NCBI RefSeq assembly: GCF_024807615.1
Contig: NZ_JANUCJ010000001.1
Coordinates: 1,120,361-1,184,360 of the forward strand
DNA from: Tsukamurella ocularis
GTDB taxonomy: Bacteria; Actinomycetota; Actinomycetes; Mycobacteriales; Mycobacteriaceae
DNA length: 64,000 nt
Direction: 5' to 3'
The position numbers and the translations under genes were made by a program. Under the pieces are notes generated by a model that was not told the origin of the DNA, searched no databases, and saw nothing but the letters and a program-made list of their open reading frames with translations. Below are positions 43,286 through 50,940 of this stretch, piece after piece (the first letter of the stretch is position 1; every line of letters starts with the position of its first letter).

Positions 43286-44175
43286 CGGGCGGCCTCCCCG
43301 TCGGTGAGGGCGGCGTGGTCCGCGTGGTCGGTGGCTTGCCGGGCGATGCGATCCGTGTAGGCCTGGCGGGCCTCGGCGTCGAGGTCGAGCGTGCGCCGGT
43401 CGTCGAGGAGTTTGCGCGCGAGCCGTTCGATCGGCTCGGGGACGAAGGCCTCGACGAGGCTCCAGCCCGGGGCGACCCACTTCGGGACGGAGGTGCGTGC
43501 CGCGCGGGTGCGGAGGGTGTCGAGGATCGCGGAGGCCACGTCCTCGGGGTCGACGGTGGGCAGGGCGCCGCCCAGCTGCGCCCCGGAGGAGAGCTCGGTG
43601 CGCACCGCCGACGGGAGGATCGCGCAGACGGAGACGCCCGCGACCTCGTATTCGCGGCGGGCGGCGAGCGACGCCCCGAGTGCGGCGAACTTGCTGGCGT
43701 TGTAGGTGACCATGCCCGGGATCGGGATCATCCCGGCCATCGACGCGACGTTCACGACGTGGCCGCCGCCGGCCGCGGCCATCCCGGGGATCACGGCGCG
43801 CATGCCGTTGAGCATGCCGCGCACGTTGACATCGAGGATGAGGTCGGTGGTGGTCTCGGACTCGTCCTCGAAGTGCCCGAGCGGCATGACGCCGGCATTG
43901 TTGATCAGGACGTCGACCGGGGCGTCGAGGTCGGCGACGAGTGCGGCCCAGGATGCGCGGTCGGTGACGTCGAGCCGCGCGGCGCGCGAGCCGGGAATCG
44001 TCGCTGCGGTGGTCTGCGCGACGTCGAGGTCGATATCCGCGAGGACGATGCGGGCGCCGTGCTGCGCGAACAGGCGGGCGGTGGCGGCGCCGATGCCGCG
44101 GGCGCCGCCCGTGATGACGACGAGCGCACCGTCGAGCCGGGCGAGATGGTCGCGGGAGGGGCCGAAGAAGGCCAT
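43282..44175 (-). CDS. Short-chain dehydrogenase/reductase, first gene of the BVMO operon
   Basis: A 297-residue classical SDR with TGGARGIGAATARLF (cofactor), LADIDLD, NNAGVMPLG, VASMAGMIPIPGM and YNASK (catalytic Tyr and Lys). Its C-terminal 50 residues form a basic, partly hydrophobic tail found in mycobacterial SDRs acting on lipophilic alcohols. An AAAGGAT site precedes the ATG. It is divergent from a TetR gene 81 bases away and coupled to the patatin and BVMO genes. A plausible role is oxidation of a secondary alcohol to the ketone used by the BVMO. Confidence 0.88.
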   Translation of the reverse strand: MAFFGPSRDHLARLDGALVVITGGARGIGAATARLFAQHGARIVLADIDLDVAQTTAATIPGSRAARLDVTDRASWAALVADLDAPVDVLINNAGVMPLGHFEDESETTTDLILDVNVRGMLNGMRAVIPGMAAAGGGHVVNVASMAGMIPIPGMVTYNASKFAALGASLAARREYEVAGVSVCAILPSAVRTELSSGAQLGGALPTVDPEDVASAILDTLRTRAARTSVPKWVAPGWSLVEAFVPEPIERLARKLLDDRRTLDLDAEARQAYTDRIARQATDHADHAALTDGEAAR

Positions 44176-44205
44176 GGTGGATCCTTTCGATCTGGTGCGA
44201 CCGAG

Positions 44206-44249
44206 AGTATCCGAATACTGAAAGTTTTTGAATACCCAGTCGCGTATTC
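44206..44249. promoter_or_regulatory. GAATAC-repeat operator and leaderless promoter, TetR/BVMO operon
   Basis: GAATAC occurs at 44213-44218 and 44230-44235, with the inverse GTATTC at 44244-44249. AGTAT/ATACT also pairs at 44206-44219. TATTCT at 44245-44250 is a -10 box six bases before the GTG at 44257, so the TetR gene is probably read from a leaderless transcript, and a repressor on the right-hand palindrome would block it. Confidence 0.55.
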
Positions 44250-44256
44250 TTTTCCC

Positions 44257-44880
44257 GTGGCCAGGCTGACCAGGGTGGAACAACGCGCGCAGACCCGCGC
44301 TGACCTGCTGACCGCCGCGCGCGACCGCTTCCTGGAGGTCGGATACGCGGCGGCGAGCCTGGAGGACATCGCTGATCGGGCCGGCTATTCCAAGGGCGCC
44401 GTCTACTCGAATTTCGTCGATAAGCCGAACCTGTGCCGCGAGGTGCTGCAGGCCATCCACGACGAGAAGATCGGCGAGCTCGCGGGGGTAGTCACCGGCG
44501 AGGGGGAGCTGCAGGGCCGCATCGATCTGCTCGCCGATTGGGTGCAGCGGACCGCCGGTGACGTGGGCTGGACCATGCTCGAGCTCGAGTTCATCACCGT
44601 GGCGCGCAATGATCCTGACCTGCTCGCGATGATCGTCGAGCTGCGTGCCGCCGCCTGCAGCACCGTCGTCGAGATGCTCGTCGACCTGGTGCGCGGCGAA
44701 TCGGGTGCGGATGAGATCGCGCCGGAACTTCGGGGAGTCCTCGAATCCGCGGCGGAGCTGCTGCTGTCGGCCGGCATCGGGCTGGGCATCCAGCGCGCTA
44801 TCGATCCCACCATTGCCACCGAGCCCGTGATCGATTCGATGCGCGCGACGCTCTCGATGCTGGCCGCGGCCGGTTCCTGA
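44257..44880 (+). CDS. TetR/AcrR family regulator, divergent to the BVMO operon
   Basis: A 207-residue regulator. Residues about 8-55 form the helix-turn-helix with YAAASLEDIADRAGYSKGAVYSNFVDKPNLC, an AcrR-type recognition segment. The C-terminal domain has LELEFITVARNDPDLLAMIVELRA, seen in many actinobacterial lipid-responsive TetR proteins. GTG at 44257 is chosen because of the -10 box six bases upstream and the absence of a Shine-Dalgarno. It probably represses itself and the SDR-patatin-BVMO operon through the GAATAC repeats. Confidence 0.87.
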   Translation: MARLTRVEQRAQTRADLLTAARDRFLEVGYAAASLEDIADRAGYSKGAVYSNFVDKPNLCREVLQAIHDEKIGELAGVVTGEGELQGRIDLLADWVQRTAGDVGWTMLELEFITVARNDPDLLAMIVELRAAACSTVVEMLVDLVRGESGADEIAPELRGVLESAAELLLSAGIGLGIQRAIDPTIATEPVIDSMRATLSMLAAAGS

Positions 44881-44915
44881 GGGCGGCCCACCCGCAGTCG
44901 GGGCCGCGATCGGAC

Positions 44916-45059
44916 TCAAAGGAGGACGAGGGCCTCGCGATGCACCGCCACGGCGCGGCCGTCGTCGAGCTTCACGGACACCGCCTCGTCGTCCGCACTG
45001 AGCACCGTGCCGAAGCCGAGCACCTCGTCGCGTAGTTGCACCCGGTCGCCTGGGGTCAC
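44916..45059 (-). CDS. Small SH3/KOW-like protein, 47 residues
   Basis: A short gene encoding TPGDRVQLRDEVLGFGTVL and VSVKLDDGRAVAVHREAL in one continuous frame. The pattern GDRV...GxGTV...VxVxxDDG...VxxxxL is that of a small five-strand barrel, as in CarD-like/KOW or UvrD-tail domains that bind RNA polymerase or nucleic acid. GTG at 45059 has AGGTGA about five bases upstream; a GTG three codons earlier is an alternative. It lies tail to tail with the TetR gene, 35 bases away. Codon use is normal for the region. Function unknown. Confidence 0.6.
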   Translation of the reverse strand: MTPGDRVQLRDEVLGFGTVLSADDEAVSVKLDDGRAVAVHREALVLL

Positions 45060-45210
45060 GACATTCACCTCAATTCGTCATTAAGCGAACTGAAGATTAG
45101 CCGTCATGCGCCCGATCGCGGACGGATTCACCGGATGTTCACATGGTGCGCTAACGAGTGGTGCGAGCAGCGCCGGTCGCGGTCCCTGATTCTCCGCAAC
45201 CGAACCACAA

Positions 45211-45251
45211 TGGGACAGATTCTTCAGATCTGTCCCAAATGTGTGTACAGT
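45211..45251 (+). promoter_or_regulatory. Promoter with overlapping perfect palindrome, lipase gene
   Basis: TGGGACAGAT (45211-45220) and ATCTGTCCCA (45228-45237) are perfect 10-base inverted arms around a 7-base spacer. TTCAGA at 45223-45228 and TACAGT at 45246-45251, 17 bases apart, make a promoter whose -35 box lies inside the palindrome. A bound protein would block polymerase. Transcription would start near 45258, about 25 bases before the lipase ATG. Confidence 0.6.
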
Positions 45252-45282
45252 CGCTCCGAACGCCCGATCAGGAGGACGCGAC

Positions 45283-46581
45283 ATGACGGCTGTGCAGAAC
45301 AGCACGGAGCTCGCCGAGCTGTGGCCCGCACCTGCGGAACCGCAGATGGTGGGCATCGACCCGTTCTTCGACGCCCCGTCGGGCTTCGAGGACGCGCCCG
45401 AAGGCACTGTGCTGCGGTACCGCGACGTGAGCATCGGTTTCCTCGGCCGGATCAAGCAGAAGGTGCGTGCCACCCAGCTGCTGTACCGCACCGTCAACAT
45501 GCACGGTGTCCCCGAGGTCACGGTGACCACGGTGATCAGCCCGCTGCGCGGCGCGGAGCCGGGTGCGCCGCTGGTCTCGTACCAGTGCGCGATCGACTCG
45601 CTGCACCCCAAGACCTTCCCCTCGTACGTGCTGCAGCACGGCGTCCGATGCGACGACGCCTCGTTCCCACAGATCGAGTACCTCTTCATCGCCGCGGCCG
45701 TCGCCAAGGGCTGGACCGTCTCGGTGCCCGACCACGGCGGCCAGACCGGTCGCTGGGGCATCCCCCGCGAGCCCGGCTACATGGTGCTCGACGGGCTGCG
45801 CGCCGCGCTCTCCCACGAGCCGCTCGGCCTCGCCGCGGATACGCGCCTCGGCGTCTGGGGCTACTCCGGCGGCGGCCTCGCCACCTCCTGGGCCGCGGAG
45901 ATCGCACCGTCGTACGCCCCCGAGCTGAACCTCATCGCCGGGGCCGTCGGCGCGCCCGTCTCCGACCCGGGCAATGTCTTCGTCTACCTCAACAACACCC
46001 TGTTCACGGGTCTGCCGACGCTCGTGATCGCTGCGCTGGCTCGCGAGTACCCGACGCTGCGCGAGGTGCTCGCCGAGCACGTCGACGACAAGGGCCGCAA
46101 GCTCTTCTACGAGGACGCACTCGACTGGTCGCCGGAGCGGGCCATCCGCAAGATGGCGCACAAGGACTTCGGGTACTACTGCGACCTGCCCTTCGAGGAC
46201 ATCGCGCGGCTGCCGAAGCTACTGGAGATCTTCGACGACATCCGGCCCGGCCAGTCCGCGCCCTCGGTGCCGATGCTCGTGGTGCAGTCCACCAAGGACC
46301 AGATCTCGCCGGCCTCCGACGCCGAGGCCCACGTGGAGCGGTACACGTCCGGCGGCACGCACGTCGAGTACCTCACCGATCAGTGGAGCGACCACTTCTC
46401 CATGCACTTCCTGTCGGCGCCTCTGCTGCTCGGCTGGCTGGCCGACCGGCTCGACGGCAAGCCCGTCACCGACGCCGGACACCGGCACAAGCGCACCATC
46501 ATGGCCTCACCGCGGCAGCTCGCCCGCACCCTGCGCCTCGTCGGCACGCTCACCCGCGTGGGCCTGGCCCGACGGATCTAG
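45283..46581 (+). CDS. LIP-family (secretory lipase-like) alpha/beta hydrolase
   Basis: A 432-residue hydrolase of the fungal/actinobacterial secretory-lipase family. The nucleophile is Ser195 in WGYSGGGLATSWAAE. SVPDHGGQTGRWG precedes it, VPMLVVQSTKDQISP carries the acid, and SDHFSMHF near 380 carries the His. No N-terminal signal peptide is apparent, unlike most family members, so it may act inside the cell. AGGAGG lies nine bases before the ATG at 45283. Expression is probably controlled by the palindrome at 45211. Substrates may be triacylglycerols or other acyl esters. Confidence 0.87.
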   Translation: MTAVQNSTELAELWPAPAEPQMVGIDPFFDAPSGFEDAPEGTVLRYRDVSIGFLGRIKQKVRATQLLYRTVNMHGVPEVTVTTVISPLRGAEPGAPLVSYQCAIDSLHPKTFPSYVLQHGVRCDDASFPQIEYLFIAAAVAKGWTVSVPDHGGQTGRWGIPREPGYMVLDGLRAALSHEPLGLAADTRLGVWGYSGGGLATSWAAEIAPSYAPELNLIAGAVGAPVSDPGNVFVYLNNTLFTGLPTLVIAALAREYPTLREVLAEHVDDKGRKLFYEDALDWSPERAIRKMAHKDFGYYCDLPFEDIARLPKLLEIFDDIRPGQSAPSVPMLVVQSTKDQISPASDAEAHVERYTSGGTHVEYLTDQWSDHFSMHFLSAPLLLGWLADRLDGKPVTDAGHRHKRTIMASPRQLARTLRLVGTLTRVGLARRI

Positions 46582-46596
46582 CGAGGCAGCCTGTTC

Positions 46597-46614
46597 CGCG
46601 TCGTCGTCGACGCG
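46597..46614 (+). terminator. Candidate terminator after the lipase gene
   Basis: A 7-base stem (CGCGTCG, loop TCGT, CGACGCG) 15 bases after the lipase stop, without a U-tract. The rest of the 277-base gap to 46859 shows no gene; it must hold the promoter of the Wzz-like operon, for which I see no clear hexamers. Confidence 0.4.
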
Positions 46615-46858
46615 CGTCCCGCCGCAGACGCCTGCGATGGCGCGGGCGGCGGGCGCGAGCACCGTCGTATCCCAGTGCGTTCATGACGGACCCGTTCCGA
46701 TCGGTCGGTTCCGCTGAAGCGCTGGCTCCATGACGCCGATCTACCTGGGCCCGGTCGACCCGAGGCCCGCAGTCGGTCACGGCGCGCGGGTTGGGCCGCG
46801 ATGCGCGGCGCGCTAGAGTCGATTGCGATCGTGAAGTCTGAGCGGGTACTGAGGGAAC

Positions 46859-47548
46859 ATGTGGACGGATCTGGTTCGGTGGCTCCGCGGTCTGCGCGGC
46901 AGGCTGATCGCCGTCTCGCTGGTGATGGTGGTGGGAATCATTGGCGGGGTCGTCGGATACTCCACGACGTCGCCCTACTACACCACGCAGGGGACGGTCA
47001 TCGTGATGCCGCCGGGTGCGGGCAGCATCGATGCCGGTCAGAATCCGTTCGCAAACCTGTTCAACTCGACCCAATTCACCGCGGTGGTGGCGACGAAGGT
47101 CCGGTCGGAGGAGATCCGCGACAGAGTGGTCGCGGCGTCCGGCGCCCGTCGCGGGTACATCATCGAGACCGTGGCGCGTGAGGTGCGTGCGAACTTCGCT
47201 CAGAACGTCGCGCAGATCGACTACGCCATCGACGGCGACGAGCCCGGCGCCGCGGAGCGCGGTTCCGAAGCCCTCGTCGCCGCGATCCGCGACGCGGTCC
47301 GCTCGATTCAGGCTGATGCCGGCGTCCCCACGGATCGGATGGCGAAGGTTCAGGTCGCAGTGCCTGCGCCCGCGGCGCACGAGGTCACCGGTGACCTCGT
47401 CATCGCCGCACTGATCTTCGGCACGGTCGCCGCTCTGGCAGCCGTGCTCATAGCGCTCCTGACGTGGAGAGCGATCCCGGTACTGCGCGCGGACCGAGGT
47501 ACGCTGCCGGCGCGGCTATCGTTGCGATCGCGTAAGGCGCGAGCATGA
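46859..47548 (+). CDS. Wzz-like chain-length/co-polymerase protein, copy 1
   Basis: A 229-residue protein with membrane helices at about 15-38 and 178-205 and an outer domain between, the layout of polysaccharide co-polymerases. The outer part begins YYTTQGTVIVMPPGAG and continues with NPFANLFNSTQFTAVVATKV, a pattern repeated in the next gene. No C-terminal kinase domain is present. GAGGG lies five bases before the ATG. It overlaps the paralogue at 47545 (ATGA). In an operon with a Wzy-like protein it probably sets chain length or helps export of the surface polysaccharide. Confidence 0.7.
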   Translation: MWTDLVRWLRGLRGRLIAVSLVMVVGIIGGVVGYSTTSPYYTTQGTVIVMPPGAGSIDAGQNPFANLFNSTQFTAVVATKVRSEEIRDRVVAASGARRGYIIETVAREVRANFAQNVAQIDYAIDGDEPGAAERGSEALVAAIRDAVRSIQADAGVPTDRMAKVQVAVPAPAAHEVTGDLVIAALIFGTVAALAAVLIALLTWRAIPVLRADRGTLPARLSLRSRKARA

Positions 47549-48372
47549 CGGCCGGTAACGGTGACGGGACGAACAACGTGAACGATGGTGCGATGGACAT
47601 CGCGGGCATGGTCCGCGCGGTCTTCCTCCGCCGAGTCGTGGTGGGCGTTGCGATCGTGGCCGCTGTGGTGTGCGGGGCGGCCGGCTGGAAGTCGGTCACG
47701 ATCGAATACGAATCGGTCGGCGCCGTCGTCGCCATCCCGCCGGGCGCCGGAAATCCGAATCCCACGTTGAATCCGTTCACCAATCTGTCGAACACCGCTC
47801 AGCTCGCGCACGTGCTCGCGACGGTCGCGACCAGTGAGGATGCTCGACGCGTGGTCGAGGCGAAGGGCGGTTCCCCGGACTACGTGGTGTCGACCGTGGC
47901 GGGTGAGGGCTCGTCGGCCCAGCTCTCGCCGCAGGTGTTGTTCGCCGTCCGAGCGCCGAACCAGTGGCTGTCCAGGGAGGCGGCGGTCGCCCTGGTCGAT
48001 TTCCTCCGCATCCGGCTGCGCGACATGCAGCGGGAGTCGGGCGCCGTCGAGGGGACGCTTGCGGACCTGCGTGTGAGCGTCGAACCGCGGCCGGGCGTGC
48101 TCAGCGGTGCGGATCCGATTCGAGCCGCCGTCGGGTATGCGATGGGGGGGGTGTGCTTGACGATGTTCCTGTTCACGATGATCGCGGGCCTCCGGAGCGC
48201 TGTCCGAAACGAGCGCGCGAAGTCCGGCAGCGGGGCGGAATCACCGGCGGCGTCGGAGCCCGCGGGACCGGCCACCGGCGGCCCGAGCGTGTCGTCTGGC
48301 GTGGCAGGTGACATGGAGGTGGCAGACGATCCCGCCGCCGAAAGACATGATCCGGACCGAGTCTCGCCATGA
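47545..48372 (+). CDS. Wzz-like chain-length/co-polymerase protein, copy 2
   Basis: A 275-residue paralogue of the preceding protein, with helices at about 20-45 and 190-212. The shared block AVVAIPPGAGNPNPTLNPFTNLSNTAQLAHVLATV (read in pieces) aligns with copy 1, and the Asn-Pro-Phe-x-Asn-Leu core is identical in both. It has a longer acidic, Ser/Gly/Pro-rich C-terminal tail inside the cell. 4-base overlaps on both sides suggest fixed stoichiometry with copy 1 and the polymerase, perhaps as a hetero-oligomer. Confidence 0.7.
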   Translation: MTAGNGDGTNNVNDGAMDIAGMVRAVFLRRVVVGVAIVAAVVCGAAGWKSVTIEYESVGAVVAIPPGAGNPNPTLNPFTNLSNTAQLAHVLATVATSEDARRVVEAKGGSPDYVVSTVAGEGSSAQLSPQVLFAVRAPNQWLSREAAVALVDFLRIRLRDMQRESGAVEGTLADLRVSVEPRPGVLSGADPIRAAVGYAMGGVCLTMFLFTMIAGLRSAVRNERAKSGSGAESPAASEPAGPATGGPSVSSGVAGDMEVADDPAAERHDPDRVSP

Positions 48373-49718
48373 GCAAGTTACGGGAGTCGCTGCCATTGGT
48401 CGACCCCGTCGATATCGGGTCGACGGTGGCGCGGCGAGTCGCCGAGAAGGTCGGTCCGCCGGGGGCGGTGTTCGTCGCGGCCTGTGGTTTCGCGCTGCTG
48501 TCGATGCGGCAGTCGATCCTGGTACCAGCGACCTACGGCATGACGCTTGCGCAGACGATGTTCGCGGTTGGAGCGGTGGTCTGGGCGACCGCGGCATTCA
48601 CGGGGTACGCCCCGATGGTGCGCGACCGGACCGTCGTAGCCGCTGTCCTCGCCTATGCCTTCGCGTCGTTCATCTCGTACGGCGGCGCGATGGCACGCGG
48701 CGTGCCGAGTGGAATCACCGTCGACGCGATGGACCGCTACGTCATGGTCGACATGCTTTTGGTCGGGATGGTTCTACTCATCCTGGCGGTGGTCCGCTCG
48801 GAGCATCCGTTGCGGGTGGTGTTGGGAGGTCTGGTCCTCGGCGGGACAGTCAGTGCGCTGTTCGCGCTGGTCTACGCCGTGACAGGACTCGATCTCGCGC
48901 CCAACTTCAGAATCCCGGTGATCACCAAGGCCAGCGATTTCGTCCTGATCAAGAACTTCACCCGCGAGGGGCTCAATCGACCTCAGGGCAGCGCGGGGCA
49001 CGCACTCGAACTGTGTGCGGTGCTTACGGTGCTCATTCCGTTGGGCGTCGCACTGATTCTGAGCGCCCGCAAGCGCGGTGTGAAGACGTGGCCATGGTCG
49101 CTCTGCACGGCGATCATCCTGGTCGCTGACCTCGCTTCCCTGTCCCGGTCGGCGGTGGTTGGCGGTGCCGCAGCGGTTGCGGTGATGTGCTGGCGGTGGC
49201 CGGTGCGCCGTCTGCTGATCATCGTTACCGGCGCGGTCGCGATGTTCGTCGTCGGGACCGTGTTCCACATCAAGATCATCACCGCACTGATCGCGACCTT
49301 CGCAGGATCCGGCAACGACTCCTCGCTCCAATCTCGCGCGGTGGGTCAGGCGTTCGTCGCTGAGAACGTGTGGAAGCGGCTGTGGTTCGGCCAGGGCGTC
49401 GGGGCCTATCCGACCCTGAAGCAGCCCGTGCTGGACAATCAATACCTCTCCCGGCTCATGGAGTCCGGAGTGTTCGGGCTGGTCGCCTTCGTGGTGGCAC
49501 TCGCTCTCGCCCTGTACCTCGCGATCCGAGCGTCCGCGCGGGCGACCGGGCCTATCGCGGAGTACGCGAGTGGAATCAGCGGCGCCATCGCCGCGTTGAT
49601 CGTGATCTGCCTCATCCTGGACACCTCCGGGTTCATGCAGATCTGGTACATGACCTGGATGCTCGTCGCGTTGGCGGGAGCGGTGTATCGACTTTCTGGT
49701 GAGGAACCGCCCAGGTAG
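48369..49718 (+). CDS. O-antigen polymerase/ligase-like membrane protein (Wzy/WaaL)
   Basis: A 449-residue protein with about ten to twelve membrane helices. The large periplasmic loop carries TREGLNRPQGSAGHALELCAVL and, near residue 345, WFGQGVGAYPTLKQPVLDNQYLSRLMESG, which fits the GxGxG...DNxYL...xxxG signature of Wzy_C proteins that polymerise or ligate lipid-linked repeat units. It overlaps copy 2 of the Wzz-like pair. With the flippase and transferases at the left end of the window it would complete a Wzx/Wzy-type pathway, though these genes lie more than 30 kb apart. Confidence 0.85.
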   Translation: MSKLRESLPLVDPVDIGSTVARRVAEKVGPPGAVFVAACGFALLSMRQSILVPATYGMTLAQTMFAVGAVVWATAAFTGYAPMVRDRTVVAAVLAYAFASFISYGGAMARGVPSGITVDAMDRYVMVDMLLVGMVLLILAVVRSEHPLRVVLGGLVLGGTVSALFALVYAVTGLDLAPNFRIPVITKASDFVLIKNFTREGLNRPQGSAGHALELCAVLTVLIPLGVALILSARKRGVKTWPWSLCTAIILVADLASLSRSAVVGGAAAVAVMCWRWPVRRLLIIVTGAVAMFVVGTVFHIKIITALIATFAGSGNDSSLQSRAVGQAFVAENVWKRLWFGQGVGAYPTLKQPVLDNQYLSRLMESGVFGLVAFVVALALALYLAIRASARATGPIAEYASGISGAIAALIVICLILDTSGFMQIWYMTWMLVALAGAVYRLSGEEPPR

Positions 49719-49728
49719 GATGGCACGC

Positions 49729-50184
49729 GTGACGCACATGCACGCGGAGACCACGAACACGTCGCGCACCATCCGGATCTGGGGGTGGGTCGGCGCGGCC
49801 GTCGCGCTCGCCACGTCGCTGGTGCACCTGCCGATGCTCGGCGATAACAGCTGGGTGGTCTCGCTCATCGTCGCTGCGATGCTGATCGGCTGCGCGCACT
49901 GCTCGGTCTGCCTGTTCCGCAACCCGACGGTGAGCGCGTGGCTGCGGACCGCCGCGATGGGCGCCATCATGATCGCGCTGCATCCGGTGCTCATGTCGGC
50001 GATGGACTCCGGCATGGCCGGTATGGACCATTCGATGCCCGGTATGGACATGGGCGCGATGGGTCATTCGATGAGCTCGATGCAGCCCTGGATGACCCTG
50101 ATGATCGTCTTCGCTGCGGCGGAGATCGTGGTGGCCGCGGCCGCCCTCGGCTGGATGGCGCTGCGCGGCCGCGTAGCGCGGTAA
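49729..50184 (+). CDS. Small Met/His-rich membrane protein
   Basis: About 151 residues with four predicted helices. Between helices 3 and 4 is a loop in which Met, His and Asp dominate (GMAGMDHSMPGMDMGAMGHS), the composition of copper- or silver-binding loops in PcoA, PcoB and CusF-type proteins. A Cys pair (CAHCSVC) sits in helix 2. The start is uncertain: ATG at 49720, GTG at 49729 or ATG at 49738; GTG is chosen for a GGATGG a few bases upstream. The neighbouring PcoD/CtaG fusion and nearby P-type ATPase support a link with copper handling, which remains inference. Confidence 0.6.
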   Translation: MTHMHAETTNTSRTIRIWGWVGAAVALATSLVHLPMLGDNSWVVSLIVAAMLIGCAHCSVCLFRNPTVSAWLRTAAMGAIMIALHPVLMSAMDSGMAGMDHSMPGMDMGAMGHSMSSMQPWMTLMIVFAAAEIVVAAAALGWMALRGRVAR

Positions 50185-50216
50185 CGCCGGGCCGACGAGA
50201 ACCGATAGAGGATTCG

Positions 50217-50939
50217 ATGAACGCGAAGACTGACCTCAAGCGAGCGGGCCTACGTCGCGCCGCCACTCTCACCGCCGCGACCGCACTGGTCGCCGGCCTG
50301 ACCGGTGGTGTCGCCGTCGCCGACCCCGACACCACTACCAAGCCCACTGCGCCGTCGTCGGAGCTGCTGCTGAACTCCAGCGACTTCCCGAGCGGCTACA
50401 TCGTCGTGCCGTCGCCGCAGCAGCGGCTGGCCAACGAGCTCGGAGCCGATCCGCTGACCCTCGCGAGCTCCGCGAAGGTCACCCCGGCGGAGTGCAAGAA
50501 CATCCTCGCCGCCGCCAAGGGCGGCCAGGGCGATGGCGACACCGTCGCCGGTGTGCACGACCAGGACCGCAAGAGCCTGAGCGAGACGCTGGTCGCGAAG
50601 GACGTCGATATCGACACCGTCAAGGTCGGCCTGCTCAAGTTGTGTTCGGACGTGACCATCGAGACCAATGATCCGCGGGGCGGCACCATCACAGTGCGCG
50701 CCATCACCAAGGAGGTCTCCTCGGACAAGCAGAAGGCCACCTTCGAGATCGCGCTCGACGGCACCCGCACGAAGGGCGCCGACTCCTTCCCGATCCACCA
50801 GAAGGTCCTCGTCGGCGTGGCCTCGCTGCGCGGCTACACCGTCGCTGTGCAGGGCACCAAGCTCGGCGGCGACCCGGACCGCGGCGAGTTCAACGGCTTC
50901 TTCGACAAGTCCGTGAAGAAGATCAAGGACGCGAAGTAA
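50217..50939 (+). CDS. Secreted protein, DUF5642-like
   Basis: A 240-residue exported protein. The signal peptide runs from a basic MNAKTDLKRAGLRR through a hydrophobic core to AVA near residue 35, with cleavage before DPDT. The mature part opens LLLNSSDFPSGYIVVPSP and contains VTPAECKNIL and LKLCSDVTI, giving two Cys that may pair. This recalls mycobacterial exported sensor-like domains (DUF5642/PknH-type), but I cannot name a function. GAGGA lies before the ATG. The next gene follows after a single base, so the secreted protein and the PcoD/CtaG fusion are co-expressed. Confidence 0.65.
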   Translation: MNAKTDLKRAGLRRAATLTAATALVAGLTGGVAVADPDTTTKPTAPSSELLLNSSDFPSGYIVVPSPQQRLANELGADPLTLASSAKVTPAECKNILAAAKGGQGDGDTVAGVHDQDRKSLSETLVAKDVDIDTVKVGLLKLCSDVTIETNDPRGGTITVRAITKEVSSDKQKATFEIALDGTRTKGADSFPIHQKVLVGVASLRGYTVAVQGTKLGGDPDRGEFNGFFDKSVKKIKDAK

Positions 50940-50940
50940 C

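Noticed and set aside
46550-47380. Minus-strand frame across the Wzz-like gene
   Set aside because: Opposes a gene with two clear membrane helices and a ribosome site; composition unlike a protein.
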